From NCBI GenBank assembly GCA_003222395.1, contig QHWB01000053.1, positions 62,001 through 126,000 of the forward strand: a stretch of DNA of 64,000 bases, in the 5' to 3' direction. Position numbers and translations under genes: made by a program. Below are positions 35,326 to 44,188 of the stretch, one piece after another. Position 1 is the first letter of the stretch. Every line of letters starts with the position of its first letter. The notes beneath the pieces are model-generated. The model saw only the letters and a program-made list of their open reading frames with translations, was not told the DNA's origin and did not search any database. Source of the DNA: Acidobacteriota bacterium. Its GTDB lineage: Bacteria > Acidobacteriota > Vicinamibacteria > Vicinamibacterales > CAVVIG01.

Positions 35326-36806
35326 CAGAAACCTGTCGTCTCCGGCCGCTGGTACCGCAACAGCCGGTGCAGCGCCTGCAGCTCGTACGGCGCTGCGTAC
35401 CACTGCAGCGCGTATCGCCAGCCGCCCGCCGCTTTCAACAGCAACCGTCTCAGTCCGGTGAGGCGCGGATCGGTGACGGTCGGATAGAACGCGTTCACGA
35501 CGCGCTCGAAATTGCGGATGCGCCGGCGGACTTGGCGCTGCACCCACGGCAGGCCGTCGCCGCGCCGCATCGACAGCTGCTGCCATTCCAACGACGCCCA
35601 CTGTTCCAGCGTGTCCGGAAATGCGAACCCGCGACGCTGCGCTTCCGAGTAGAGGCCGCCTTCGAGCGGCACGGGCGTATATGCGTAAAGGATGATTTCA
35701 GCCGCCGGATTGATCCGTTTGATGCGGCGGATGAACGCGAAGGTGCAGTCCATGTCCTTCTCGGGATCGGGCGGACATCCGAGCACGAATGAAAATTCCG
35801 GGACGATGCCGTATTCGCGCATGCGGCGCGCGAGCGCGAGCGCGAGCGCCGCCGATGCCCGGCCGCCTTTGTTCATCGCGGCGAGCGCCTCGTCCGACCC
35901 CGATTCGGCGCCCGAGAACACCATCTTCAGTCCCGAACGCGCCATCTTCGTCCACGTCGCGTCGCTGTACTGCATCAACACGTCGACTCGCCCGAGCGCC
36001 CACCACCGCAGACCGAGATTCGCGATCCGATCGCAGAACTCGGCGGTCCGCGCTTCGGAAATGAAGAAGTCCATGTCGTGCATCTGCACCGCGTCGATGT
36101 CGTAGATCGACATCAGGTGCCGCACGACGCGCTCCATCCGGGCGGGCGATTGCGCCAGCCACCGGCGGTTCGACATCGACACGACCGCACAGAAGCTGCA
36201 CGCGAAGGGACAGCCGAATGAGGTGTTGTGTGCCGCCGTGCGCCGGCCGAGATAGTTCTTGTGGATGTACTGCTCCATCTCGACGCGGTGGTACGGCAGA
36301 TCGGGCAGGTCGTCGAGCGGCGTCATCGCGCCGAGCGGGTTGTGGATGACGTGCGCGCCGGCCTTCCACGACAGACCGCTGACGCGGTCGAGTGACCCGC
36401 GCGTCCGCAGCGCGCCGATCAATTCAACGAGCGGCCGCTCGCCCTGGGAGCGGATGACGAAGTCCACGAGCGGCGATTGAAGCACCGTGTCGCTGTGCTG
36501 CGTCGGGACATAGCCACCCCACACGATCGGCACGTGCGGCAGCGCCGCCTTCACGCGCCGGCATACCGACACCGCCTGCGTGAGCTGCGGTCCCGGCATC
36601 ACCGTGACGGCGAGCAGGGCGATCTCCGCGGGCGGAACGGCGGTCAAGCGCGCGATGATCTCCGCCGCCGGATGCGCGGTCAGGTTGCCGTCGACGAGAC
36701 GCCACGGCTCCGATGTGCGCTCGAGGACCGCCGCGAGCGACATCAGCGACAGCGGCAGCGGCTGCTTTCCCGGACTCGTCGACAGCGGATTGAAGAGCAC
36801 GATCAT
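35325..36806 (-). CDS. B12-binding-type radical SAM enzyme
   Basis: 493 residues. N-terminal cobalamin-binding-like Rossmann domain (1-140: MIVLFNPLSTSP, HVPIVWGGYVPT) lacking the classic DxHxxG. The radical SAM barrel follows, with the [4Fe-4S] ligands Cys199, Cys203 and Cys206 in FGCPFACSFC and downstream motifs VFSGAESGSDEAL and FSFVLGCPPDPEKDMD. The C-terminal 130 residues are the helical region typical of this class. Such enzymes often methylate unreactive carbons or rearrange carbon skeletons. ATG 36806 overlaps the preceding stop (ATGA) and its own stop overlaps the next methyltransferase start. Probably modifies the glycan or its lipid; the substrate is unknown. Confidence 0.85.
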   Translation of the reverse strand: MIVLFNPLSTSPGKQPLPLSLMSLAAVLERTSEPWRLVDGNLTAHPAAEIIARLTAVPPAEIALLAVTVMPGPQLTQAVSVCRRVKAALPHVPIVWGGYVPTQHSDTVLQSPLVDFVIRSQGERPLVELIGALRTRGSLDRVSGLSWKAGAHVIHNPLGAMTPLDDLPDLPYHRVEMEQYIHKNYLGRRTAAHNTSFGCPFACSFCAVVSMSNRRWLAQSPARMERVVRHLMSIYDIDAVQMHDMDFFISEARTAEFCDRIANLGLRWWALGRVDVLMQYSDATWTKMARSGLKMVFSGAESGSDEALAAMNKGGRASAALALALARRMREYGIVPEFSFVLGCPPDPEKDMDCTFAFIRRIKRINPAAEIILYAYTPVPLEGGLYSEAQRRGFAFPDTLEQWASLEWQQLSMRRGDGLPWVQRQVRRRIRNFERVVNAFYPTVTDPRLTGLRRLLLKAAGGWRYALQWYAAPYELQALHRLLRYQRPETTGF

Positions 36807-37702
36807 CGCGCGATCCACAAGCCGAACGCCGCCGGCGCCCTGCCGAGGCGCAGACGTGACAGACGTCTCTTCATCCGCCACGCGAGCGGACCGCGCGACG
36901 GAACATAGGCCGGCTGCATCTGCAGCGTTCGCGCCGCGGTTTCGAGCGACGGGAACGTGAGGTAGCCTGCACCGGCCGGGACGATGGTCGCGAGTCCGTA
37001 CTCGAACTGGAACCGGCGCGCCTGCTGGGCCGTCATCGCCTGACCGTCTCCGTCGGAGTGAAACATGGGCGAATCCATCACTACCAGTGCGCCGCCCGGC
37101 GCGAGCATCTCGCGCGCGCGCCCCAGCGCATCGGCGACGTCGTGCGCGTAGTGCAGCGAGCCGTTGAAGACGACGACATCGAACTGGTGCGGCAGGAACG
37201 GCAGCGCGTTGAAGTCGGCCTGCACGATCGGGAACTGCGACGCGTAGTACCGCGCCGCCCCGAGTCCGTCGGCCTCGTCGTCCAGCACGTCGACGGCAAC
37301 GGTGTGATGTCCGAGCTCGGCGAGTCGGTGCGACAGCCAGGCGCTGCCGGCACCCACGTCCAGGACATGCACCGACTGCGGCGCCTCGGCAAGGACGTGG
37401 CGCAGCAAGTGGTGGTACGTCTCGCGGCGGACGCGCCACTCGCCCGCCTGCGGGTGATCCTCGCCGACCGATGGCAGCGTGCAGTAGTACTCAGGCAACG
37501 CCTGACGATGGCCGTCGCCGGCGCGGACGACACGATACTGCGCGAGAAACGGCTCGAGGGCGGCGACGCGCGCCGGCGTCAGGAACCGCCACATGCCGTC
37601 GCGATACTCGAACTGGCGTCCGCACCGCGTGCACCAGCACGCTTCGCCTCGAGGACCGAGGTCGGCCGCGCATTCCGGGCAGGCAAACTTTGGCGTCCAC
37701 AT
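36803..37702 (-). CDS. SAM-dependent methyltransferase with N-terminal zinc ribbon
   Basis: 299 residues. Residues 1-40 form a Trm112-like zinc ribbon, FACPECAADLG and ACWCTRCGRQFEYRDGMWRF (Cys8, Cys11, Cys24, Cys27). A linker with YYCTLPSVGEDHPQAGEWRV leads into the class I methyltransferase core from about 105: VHVLDVGAGSAWLSHRLAEL, VAVDVLDDEADGLG, DFNALPFLPHQFDVVVFNGS and LAPGGALVVMDSPMF. The ribbon-plus-methyltransferase order is common in polysaccharide and antibiotic clusters. ATG 37702 lies 27 nt after the previous gene, in a spacer with GGTTGCTGG- and GCCCCCAGCC-type motifs, the only gap in this operon. Confidence 0.82.
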   Translation of the reverse strand: MWTPKFACPECAADLGPRGEACWCTRCGRQFEYRDGMWRFLTPARVAALEPFLAQYRVVRAGDGHRQALPEYYCTLPSVGEDHPQAGEWRVRRETYHHLLRHVLAEAPQSVHVLDVGAGSAWLSHRLAELGHHTVAVDVLDDEADGLGAARYYASQFPIVQADFNALPFLPHQFDVVVFNGSLHYAHDVADALGRAREMLAPGGALVVMDSPMFHSDGDGQAMTAQQARRFQFEYGLATIVPAGAGYLTFPSLETAARTLQMQPAYVPSRGPLAWRMKRRLSRLRLGRAPAAFGLWIAR

Positions 37703-37712
37703 CTTCGTCGAT

Positions 37713-37748
37713 CTGTCGGTTGCTGGCTCCTAGCCCCCAGCCCCCGTT
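37713..37748. repeat. Short GGTTGCTGG / CCTAGCCCCCAGCCCCC spacer motif
   Basis: Fills the small gap between two methyltransferase genes. GGTTGCTGG matches the hairpin motif at 27847; the C-rich half pairs imperfectly with it. A TTTTT run follows at 37746-37750. It may act as an intra-operon attenuator, though this is weakly supported. Confidence 0.4.
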
Positions 37749-38545
37749 TTTCTGAGCACAATCAGGAAGTGATCGCCGCACGAGCGCGCGCCGGGCCACC
37801 CGCCGATGCGATCCTCGATTCGCTGAAGCACCGCCACGAACGCCGGATGGCGATCGGCAAACGCGTGCATGTACGGAGGAGGCACGAACAGACCGAGCGT
37901 CCGCAGCTCGACGCGCGCGAACCCCGCCGCCTCGAAGATCCGGCTGATCGATGACGGCGAGTAATAGCGCATCCATACCGTGCGGCTCTCGAGCGGGACG
38001 GGAGTCGGCGCGAGTGAAAAGCGGACGCGCATGCGCGCCCAGTCGCGCCGCATGAAGTACAGCGCGAGCTCCCAGGGACAGACGCGCCCGATCACCGACG
38101 CGATCAACACGCCGCCCGGACGCAGCCGGCGGACGATGGCGCGCGCGGCTGCCTCGAGGTCGACGACGCAATTGAGCGGACCGAAATTCGAGCAGGCGGC
38201 ATCGAACGTTGCCGGCGCGAGTCGATCGACCTCCTGAATGCCAAGGTGATGGATGTCCACCCGGTCCGCGACGCCAGCCTCGCGAACGCGGCGTCGCGCT
38301 TCCTCGGTCATCTCCAGCGACCAGTCAATTGCCGTGACGCGGTAGCCGCGAGCGGCGAAGAACTCCTCGTCGGTGCCCGGTCCGCACCCGAGATCGAGCA
38401 AGTGCGATCCAGGCGGCACACGGGCCTCGACCGTCCGCCAGAATCGCTCGCGCATGGCGCGCAGGATGCGGTTCTCGACGTTCGAGTCGTGATACGTCGC
38501 GGCGACGCCGCCGAACGCCCGCTGCGTGTCGATGTCCGCGTTCAC
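37730..38545 (-). CDS. Class I SAM-dependent methyltransferase
   Basis: 271 residues from GTG 38545, chosen because it overlaps the stop of the upstream radical SAM gene as GTGA, the coupling used across this operon; an ATG 48 nt upstream would overlap much more. Core motifs: SHLLDLGCGPGTDEEFFAAR (SAM site), YRVTAIDWSLEMTEEARRRV, VDIHHLGIQEV, FDAACSNFGPLNCV and LRPGGVLIASVIG. The C-terminal half (SRTVWMRYYSPSSISRIFEA) recognises the substrate. Third methyltransferase of the operon, with a different C-terminal domain from the others, so the product is probably methylated at several positions. Confidence 0.82.
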   Translation of the reverse strand: MNADIDTQRAFGGVAATYHDSNVENRILRAMRERFWRTVEARVPPGSHLLDLGCGPGTDEEFFAARGYRVTAIDWSLEMTEEARRRVREAGVADRVDIHHLGIQEVDRLAPATFDAACSNFGPLNCVVDLEAAARAIVRRLRPGGVLIASVIGRVCPWELALYFMRRDWARMRVRFSLAPTPVPLESRTVWMRYYSPSSISRIFEAAGFARVELRTLGLFVPPPYMHAFADRHPAFVAVLQRIEDRIGGWPGARSCGDHFLIVLRKTGAGG

Positions 38546-39582
38546 GACTGCCACGGCGCATGTCTCCACGTTGTCTTCAGCGAACAGACACACTTCGCGC
38601 AGACCGGATCCGATCCGACGTCGAACGATTCCCTGAACGCACGCAGGTTCGTCGCCACGATCTTCTCGAGCGGCATCTCGCGCACGTTTCCGATCGCGTC
38701 ATGGAAGAAGCACGGGCGCACGCCGCCGTTCGCTTCGACGACCACCGACACCCACGGGGCGTTGCACGACACCGGAGGGAACGGCTCCTCGCCGGCGAGC
38801 GCCGAATAGTACCGCGGCAGCCGCCGCAGCTTGTCGGGCGATTCGGCGATGAAGCCGGATGCGAAATCCCGGGCGTAGACCTGAATCGTCCGCTCGATCG
38901 CCGCTTCGAAATCGGCGATCTCCTCGCGGTCGAGCATCAGCGGCAGCGGATTGGGCGGTTCGTCGCGGCCGAAGGCCGTTGACGAGACGTCGGCCGGCAG
39001 AAACGAGATGCCGTCCAGCCCGAGACGGTGTGCGTGATCGATGAGGGCGCCGACCTGCCGGAAGTTCTCGCGCTGCAGCGTCGACCGCGCGGTGACCGGC
39101 AGGCGCGGCGCCAGCTGGCGCAGCCGCGCGACGCCGCGTTCGACGGTGCGCAGCGCGGCAACGCCGCGAATCCGCTGGTACAGCGGTTCGTCGGTCGCGT
39201 CGAGCGAGATGCAGACGCGCGCGAACTGTTCCACCACGCGTTCGGCGCTCCGCTCGAGCAGGATGCCGCTCGTCAGCAGATGCAGCGTGATGGCGCGCGC
39301 GCGAAACGACCGCGCAGCGTCGAAGACTTCCGGTCGCAGAAGCGGCTCGCCGCCCGAAAAGACGACGAGCTGCGTGCCCAGCGCCGACAGCGACGCGGCG
39401 ACCGTGTCGATTTCCTCGAGCGTCAGGTCGCCGGCGCCCGTCTGTCGCCACCAGTCGCACGAGATGCAGCGGCTGTTGCAGCGGCTCGTCGGATAGAACA
39501 CGGCGAGCGGCAGCACGAACGTGCGGTTGCTGATCTCGCCCAGTCGAACCAGCGTCGCTGTCGCGAGGGACGCCGGCGTCAT
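38542..39582 (-). CDS. Radical SAM enzyme with SPASM-type C-terminus
   Basis: 346 residues. The radical SAM cluster ligands are Cys35, Cys39 and Cys42 in TSRCNSRCISCDWW, followed by FSGGEPLLRPEVF and ARVCISLDATDEPLYQRIRG. The C-terminal region carries further cysteines in the SPASM arrangement (VSCNAPWVSV, VRPCFFHD, DPVCAKCVC), able to hold auxiliary Fe-S clusters. Members of this class oxidise or cross-link peptides, or dehydrogenate sugars. ATG 39582 overlaps the preceding stop by four bases. In this glycan operon a sugar or peptide-glycan substrate is plausible, but no precursor peptide was recognised nearby. Confidence 0.85.
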   Translation of the reverse strand: MTPASLATATLVRLGEISNRTFVLPLAVFYPTSRCNSRCISCDWWRQTGAGDLTLEEIDTVAASLSALGTQLVVFSGGEPLLRPEVFDAARSFRARAITLHLLTSGILLERSAERVVEQFARVCISLDATDEPLYQRIRGVAALRTVERGVARLRQLAPRLPVTARSTLQRENFRQVGALIDHAHRLGLDGISFLPADVSSTAFGRDEPPNPLPLMLDREEIADFEAAIERTIQVYARDFASGFIAESPDKLRRLPRYYSALAGEEPFPPVSCNAPWVSVVVEANGGVRPCFFHDAIGNVREMPLEKIVATNLRAFRESFDVGSDPVCAKCVCSLKTTWRHAPWQS

Positions 39583-42317
39583 CGCGGTTGCTCGCTTGGA
39601 ATCGCCGCGGCCTGCGGCGAGAGGAGCGGAACGGTGACGATGGCCGGCAGCGGCGGCGTCATCCGCGCGAGGCGATCGACGCGCCGCTTCAGGAGCGGCA
39701 GCGCCAGACGATGGCGAATCAGCGCGAGCGCGGCCAGTCCGGCCGACGCGGGTCGCCCTCGCGATCCGCGTCGCGTGAACGCGCGCTTCAATCGGTCCGC
39801 CGCACGGTGCGCCCGGAATTCGGCGTGCACGAACGCGTGCAGCGCCCGATAGAAATCGGGAACGTAGGTCGCGCGATACATCATCGCGAGATCGTTGGAA
39901 TCGATCCAGTTCTGTTTCTGTCCGAGCTGCGCCTGCACGCGCTGGTAGAACGTCGTCCCCGGAAGCGGGTAGGACACCGAGACGCCGATGTCGTCGGGAC
40001 GGCAGTCGCGGACCATCTGCAGCGTCCGCTCGATGTCGTCGCGCGTCTCGCCGGGATAGCCGAACTGCAGGAAGAAGCAGACTTCGATGCCGACCGCCCG
40101 CAGCCGGCGCGACGCGCCGACGATCTGATCGACCCGCGTGCCCTTCTCCATCGCGTCGAGAATGCGCTGCGAGCCCGATTCGGCGCCAAGCCACACGGTG
40201 CGGCAATGCGACGCGCGCAACGCCTCGGCCGTATCGGCCGTCACCTGATCCGCGCGCAGCAGGCACTTGAACGGCATCGCCACCCCGCGCGCCTGCACCA
40301 GCTCCGCGAAGCGGTGAATCCATCCGGGTTTCAGGCCGAAGATGTCGTCCGCGAAGCAGAGATGATCGGGCACGTACGTGCGGTTGAGCCACGCCATCTC
40401 GTCGACGACATGCTCCGGCGACCGCGCGTTGTACCGCTGACCGTAAATCGGCTTCGCGCACCAGTTGCAGTGGTATGGACACCCGCGCGTCGTCACGACG
40501 TTCATCGAGAAGTAGCCGTGGCGCCGGCGCCACATCGCCCGGTATCGCGGCACCTCGACGAGATCCCATGCGGGAAACGGCAGCGCGTCGAGATCGCGAA
40601 TGATGTCGCGCGACGACGACCGCCGCAGATGCCCGTTTTCGTCGCGGACGCAGACGCCGGCGATCGACTGCAGGCTGTCGGTCCGCTTCCCCGTGAGGAC
40701 GTCGAGCGCTTCGACGAGTGTGACTTCGCCTTCGCCGGCAAGCACGGCGGAGGCGCCGCCGTCGAGGTACGTCGCTGGATGGTCGGTCGCGTCGGAGCCG
40801 GCGACGATGGTCGGGATGCCGCGCGCGCGGGCGGCCGTAATCATCGTGAGCGCGGCCTGCCGCATGCGCAGCAGGCACATCTTGCTCAAGTAGTTGAAGT
40901 TGTCTTCGTAGATCACGGCGAACCGCGGACGATGGCGGTCGAGCGCGTCGGCCCACTCCGCTTCCGAGGTCGCGAGCATCGCGTCGAAGAGCGCAACACG
41001 ATATCCGCGCTCGCGCACGCACGCGGCCGCGTACAGCGATCCCAGCGGCGCATAGGGTTGCTGCGCCGCCCACAGCTTCGGATCGAACCGGAGGAAGTAC
41101 GCCTGCCCGAAGAGCACGTCCACCGCAGGCGCCGCAGCGGGGCCGGTGGCGTCGGCGCGGGCAGGGGCGGACCGATGTGTCCGCCGCACGGCGACACGCG
41201 TGCGAGCGACCTCACGATAGATGTTGACCGTTTGCCGCGCCGCGCGCGTCCACGAAAACTGCGCCGCACGCGCGAGGCCGCGTGCCGACAATTCGGCCCG
41301 CCGCTGCGGATCGCGCGCCAACCGGACCATCGCTTCGCCAAAGCCGTCGGCGTCGATCCGATCGACCTTCTCGACGGCGTCGCCGCCCACTTCTGCAAGC
41401 GCGGCCGCGCGTCCCGTCACAACCGGCGCCCCGCATGCCATCGCTTCGATGACGGGCAGGCCGAACCCTTCGTACATCGATGGATACACGAAGATTTCTG
41501 CGAGGCTGTAGAGCGCCGGCAAGTCCTCGAACGGGACGTAGCCGGTGAACCGGATCGCGTCGGCAACCTTCGAGCGCCGGATGACATCCTCGAGCCCGCG
41601 CGAGAGCCAGCCGTATGGACCGACGCACACGAGCTGATGCGGCAGTTCGCCGGCGCGGCGGCGCGACGCAAACGCTTCCACGAGCTTCGGCAGGTTCTTC
41701 CGCGGCTCGATGGTCCCGACATAGAGAACGGTGCGGTCCGCGAGGCCGTATCGGCGCCGAACGCGATCGAGCTCCGCCGGATCAGTGACGCGGTGGAACG
41801 ACGGTGCGGCGGCCTCGTGCACGACGTGCACCCGATCCGGATTCAACGCGTACAGCCGAACGATGTCGTGCTTTGCGCTCTCGGACACGGTGACGATGGC
41901 GTCAGCGCGCTTCGCGGCGAGATCGACGAGCGGCAAATTGAGCAGCACGCGCCGCAGCGGGTGATAACGGGGGTACATCCGCAGGCTCATGTCGTGAATC
42001 GTCACGACCGTCGGCGCCGGCGATGCGATCGGCACCATGCCGTTGGTGAAATGCGCGACATCGGCGTCGAGCGCGTGGAGCGCCGCCGGCGCACCGAGCT
42101 GCATCCACACCATGCGCGGCATCTGTCGTCCGGAAACAGCGACTCTGACCGTTGGCGGAAGCGGACTGGTCGTCTCGACATCGCGATTCGAGAGCACCAC
42201 CACCTCGTCGTGCGACGCTTCGCGCGCAAGATGATGCAGCAGATGCTCGGTGTAGTACCCGACACCGGTCCGCCGCGGCCGCAGTGCGGTGCCGTCAAAC
42301 GCGATACGCATGGACAT
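39579..42317 (-). CDS. Fusion: GT4 glycosyltransferase + B12-type radical SAM enzyme
   Basis: 912 residues. Residues 1-373 are a GT4 glycosyltransferase: RIAFDGTALRPRRTGVGYYT, LYVGTIEPRKNLPKLVEAF and E283-x7-E291 in MYEGFGLPVIEAMACGAP. Residues 374-399 are an Arg/Ala/Pro-rich linker. Residues 400-912 are a B12-binding-type radical SAM enzyme: LGSLYAAACVRERGYRV and AGSDATDHPATYLDGGA (cobalamin-like domain), then Cys613, Cys617 and Cys620 in RGCPYHCNWC, and FLQFGYPGETRDDIERTLQM. The linker is encoded by a palindromic repeat (41166-41185). Start ATG 42317 or 42311 overlaps the ligase gene by about 20 nt. The single chain could pass a sugar-bearing intermediate from one domain to the other; it may also be an accidental fusion. 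Confidence 0.88.
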   Translation of the reverse strand: MSMRIAFDGTALRPRRTGVGYYTEHLLHHLAREASHDEVVVLSNRDVETTSPLPPTVRVAVSGRQMPRMVWMQLGAPAALHALDADVAHFTNGMVPIASPAPTVVTIHDMSLRMYPRYHPLRRVLLNLPLVDLAAKRADAIVTVSESAKHDIVRLYALNPDRVHVVHEAAAPSFHRVTDPAELDRVRRRYGLADRTVLYVGTIEPRKNLPKLVEAFASRRRAGELPHQLVCVGPYGWLSRGLEDVIRRSKVADAIRFTGYVPFEDLPALYSLAEIFVYPSMYEGFGLPVIEAMACGAPVVTGRAAALAEVGGDAVEKVDRIDADGFGEAMVRLARDPQRRAELSARGLARAAQFSWTRAARQTVNIYREVARTRVAVRRTHRSAPARADATGPAAAPAVDVLFGQAYFLRFDPKLWAAQQPYAPLGSLYAAACVRERGYRVALFDAMLATSEAEWADALDRHRPRFAVIYEDNFNYLSKMCLLRMRQAALTMITAARARGIPTIVAGSDATDHPATYLDGGASAVLAGEGEVTLVEALDVLTGKRTDSLQSIAGVCVRDENGHLRRSSSRDIIRDLDALPFPAWDLVEVPRYRAMWRRRHGYFSMNVVTTRGCPYHCNWCAKPIYGQRYNARSPEHVVDEMAWLNRTYVPDHLCFADDIFGLKPGWIHRFAELVQARGVAMPFKCLLRADQVTADTAEALRASHCRTVWLGAESGSQRILDAMEKGTRVDQIVGASRRLRAVGIEVCFFLQFGYPGETRDDIERTLQMVRDCRPDDIGVSVSYPLPGTTFYQRVQAQLGQKQNWIDSNDLAMMYRATYVPDFYRALHAFVHAEFRAHRAADRLKRAFTRRGSRGRPASAGLAALALIRHRLALPLLKRRVDRLARMTPPLPAIVTVPLLSPQAAAIPSEQPR
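41159..41185. repeat. Palindrome GGCGGAC-CGATGT-GTCCGCC at the domain junction
   Basis: Perfect seven-base stem at 41166-41185, preceded by GGGCAGGG. Codes for residues 378-384 of the fusion protein (RRTHRSA). Similar to the degenerate GCCGACACATCGGTCG at 26661. It sits exactly between the two enzyme domains. Confidence 0.7.
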
Positions 42318-44142
42318 GTAATCGCTGGTCGTTGGTCGTTCGTCCCTGGTCGTAGGTCGTCAAACGTCGGCGGGGCGTTGATCGCTGTTCGAGGCCCGAG
42401 AGTTGAGCGTTGACGTGGGCGAAGCCGAGCGTCATCGCGAACAGGACGTAGGTCGGCGCGAAGCTGAGGAACGAGTCGACGGCGCCGTGGACGGCGATCG
42501 CGAGGACGGCCGCGGCAATCGCCAGGCTCGCGGGGTTGGCGACCGCCGACCGCGTGACGCGCGCGATCGACCAGAGCAGCCAGGCGAACGCCAGCGCGCC
42601 GGCGATGCCGGCGCCGGCCAGCACTTCGAGGTACATGTTGTTGCTGTGAATGCGAGGATCGCCTGCCGCGAGGCCCGCATACGACGCATACGACAGCCGG
42701 AAGTTGTCCGGTCCGACACCAACCAGCGGACGGGCGGCCGCCATGCGCCAGGCTGCGCGCCACAGCTGAAAGCGGCGGGGCCGGACGGTCGGATGCGGCG
42801 GCGCAAACGTCGCCAGCGCCGTCAGCGGCCGATCGCCGGCAACGACGGCGCGCGACATGACCGGAACCGCGCCGGGCTCGGTCGTGAACCACAGCCGCCC
42901 TTCCTGCACCACGTCCCATACGAGACGGTATTGGCCCGGCTGGCCGGGCGCGCGCACGTGTGCCGCCATCGATACGCGTGAACCTGGCGACACCGGCGCG
43001 TCGAACGCCGTGCGGACGCCCTCGAAGGTGACGATGCGATCCGTTTTCGCATCGAGCCAGTGGTACGACACGTAGAACGGCGGATCGGCGTCGGAATCCC
43101 ACACGATCCGCCCGGTATTGATCAGCGTCACCGGAATCGACGCCGCCTCGCCGTTCGCCATCGAGATGTCGGCGGGCGCGACGAAGGCGGCCCGGTACCA
43201 CGATTCCTGTCCTTCGCTCGTGAAGCGCAGCCACAACGACTGGGTCGACCGCGAGGCGAACAGGAGCGCGCCGATGACCGCCGTCAACGCGGCGATTGCG
43301 ACGACGCCGCGATCGCGGCCCCGCGCGTTGTAGCGCGACGCGCCGACGAGCGCCAGGCTGGCGGCCATCGTGATCAATCCTGTGCGCGTGAACGTCAGCG
43401 CGATCGCTTCGGCGATCAGCACGAGCGCCGCGAACACGGCCGCGGTCCGCCCGCGCCGTTCGGCGTCGAGCTCGATCAGCAGCAGGCCGAGTCCGAAGGC
43501 GAATACGATTTCCAGATACATCGACGCGATCGTCGGGTACTGCAGCGAGCCGCCCGCGCGAACCTGCGCGCCGACGGTGGCGAGCCCGGGCCGGAACGCC
43601 GTCAGCAGACGCAGGACGGGCGCAAGCTGGAGGTACTCGAGCCCTGCGAGGAGGCTCACAACGGCGCCGGTGACTACCACCGCCGCGAGAGCGATCCGCA
43701 GCCGCGCCTGCGTCGTGACGCCGGCGACCGTGAGAAGGAAGACGCCGAACGCCGCGGCGATGCGTCCCGTCATGTGCAGCGCGTTCGTGCGGGAGACCGA
43801 CGACAGCAGCGACGCGACCGTCATTGCGGCCACGAGCGCGAGCCACGGAGCGGTGAAGCGCGTGCGCCACGCGGGCCGGGAGGTCGATGCGATCAGCGCG
43901 AGCGCCCACACGCCGAACGACAGCAGCAAGGCCGCTTCAAGGGTGCTGATCGACTGCGACGGCAGACGAAGCAGAGGACGCGTCGCCTCGAACGGCGTCA
44001 CGAACGACAACAGCACGACGCCCGCGAAGGCGGCATTGGCTCCCACTGCGGGCGTGGCTTCCCCAACCATGTGTGCGGATACGCATGCAGCGGTTCCAAG
44101 AAGCTTGCCACGCGTGCGATGAGGCACGCCTGCTGCATACAT
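42295..44142 (-). CDS. O-antigen ligase/polymerase (Wzy/WaaL family) with lumenal Ig-like insert
   Basis: 615 residues. Ten or more transmembrane helices surround the large periplasmic loop typical of WaaL/Wzy proteins; GVGPDNFRLSYASYAGLAAG and HSNNMYLEVLAGAGIAGALA are the family signatures near residues 475 and 500. Residues about 318-424 inside the loop look like an extra beta-sandwich: SIPVTLINTGRIVWDSDADP, VSYHWLDAKTD, VSPGSRVSMAAHVRAPGQPG and WDVVQEGRLWF, a pattern like the NBR1-type Ig domain. The enzyme should polymerise or ligate glycans from a polyprenyl carrier. It is the first gene of the minus-strand operon, divergent from the flippase at 44189. The tail (from about residue 597) runs through a reiterated GGTCGTT motif. 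Confidence 0.82.
   Translation of the reverse strand: MYAAGVPHRTRGKLLGTAACVSAHMVGEATPAVGANAAFAGVVLLSFVTPFEATRPLLRLPSQSISTLEAALLLSFGVWALALIASTSRPAWRTRFTAPWLALVAAMTVASLLSSVSRTNALHMTGRIAAAFGVFLLTVAGVTTQARLRIALAAVVVTGAVVSLLAGLEYLQLAPVLRLLTAFRPGLATVGAQVRAGGSLQYPTIASMYLEIVFAFGLGLLLIELDAERRGRTAAVFAALVLIAEAIALTFTRTGLITMAASLALVGASRYNARGRDRGVVAIAALTAVIGALLFASRSTQSLWLRFTSEGQESWYRAAFVAPADISMANGEAASIPVTLINTGRIVWDSDADPPFYVSYHWLDAKTDRIVTFEGVRTAFDAPVSPGSRVSMAAHVRAPGQPGQYRLVWDVVQEGRLWFTTEPGAVPVMSRAVVAGDRPLTALATFAPPHPTVRPRRFQLWRAAWRMAAARPLVGVGPDNFRLSYASYAGLAAGDPRIHSNNMYLEVLAGAGIAGALAFAWLLWSIARVTRSAVANPASLAIAAAVLAIAVHGAVDSFLSFAPTYVLFAMTLGFAHVNAQLSGLEQRSTPRRRLTTYDQGRTTNDQRLHVHAYRV
42325..42360. repeat. Reiterated GGTCGTTGGTCGTT motif
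   Basis: Four to five imperfect GGTCGTT/CTGGTCGTA units at the junction of the ligase and fusion genes, translated as TTYDQGRTTNDQR at the ligase C-terminus. Same style as the reiterated motifs at 1919, 27847, 59355 and 60663. Confidence 0.5.
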
Positions 44143-44188
44143 CGCGAATCGTCACGGCAAATTCGCGCTTTCGAGAGATTGGCTTACG

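Noticed and set aside
39588-42413. Long plus-strand open frame (941 codons) opposite the glycosyltransferase-radical SAM fusion
   Set aside because: Same reason: shadow of the fusion gene, with no domain signature.
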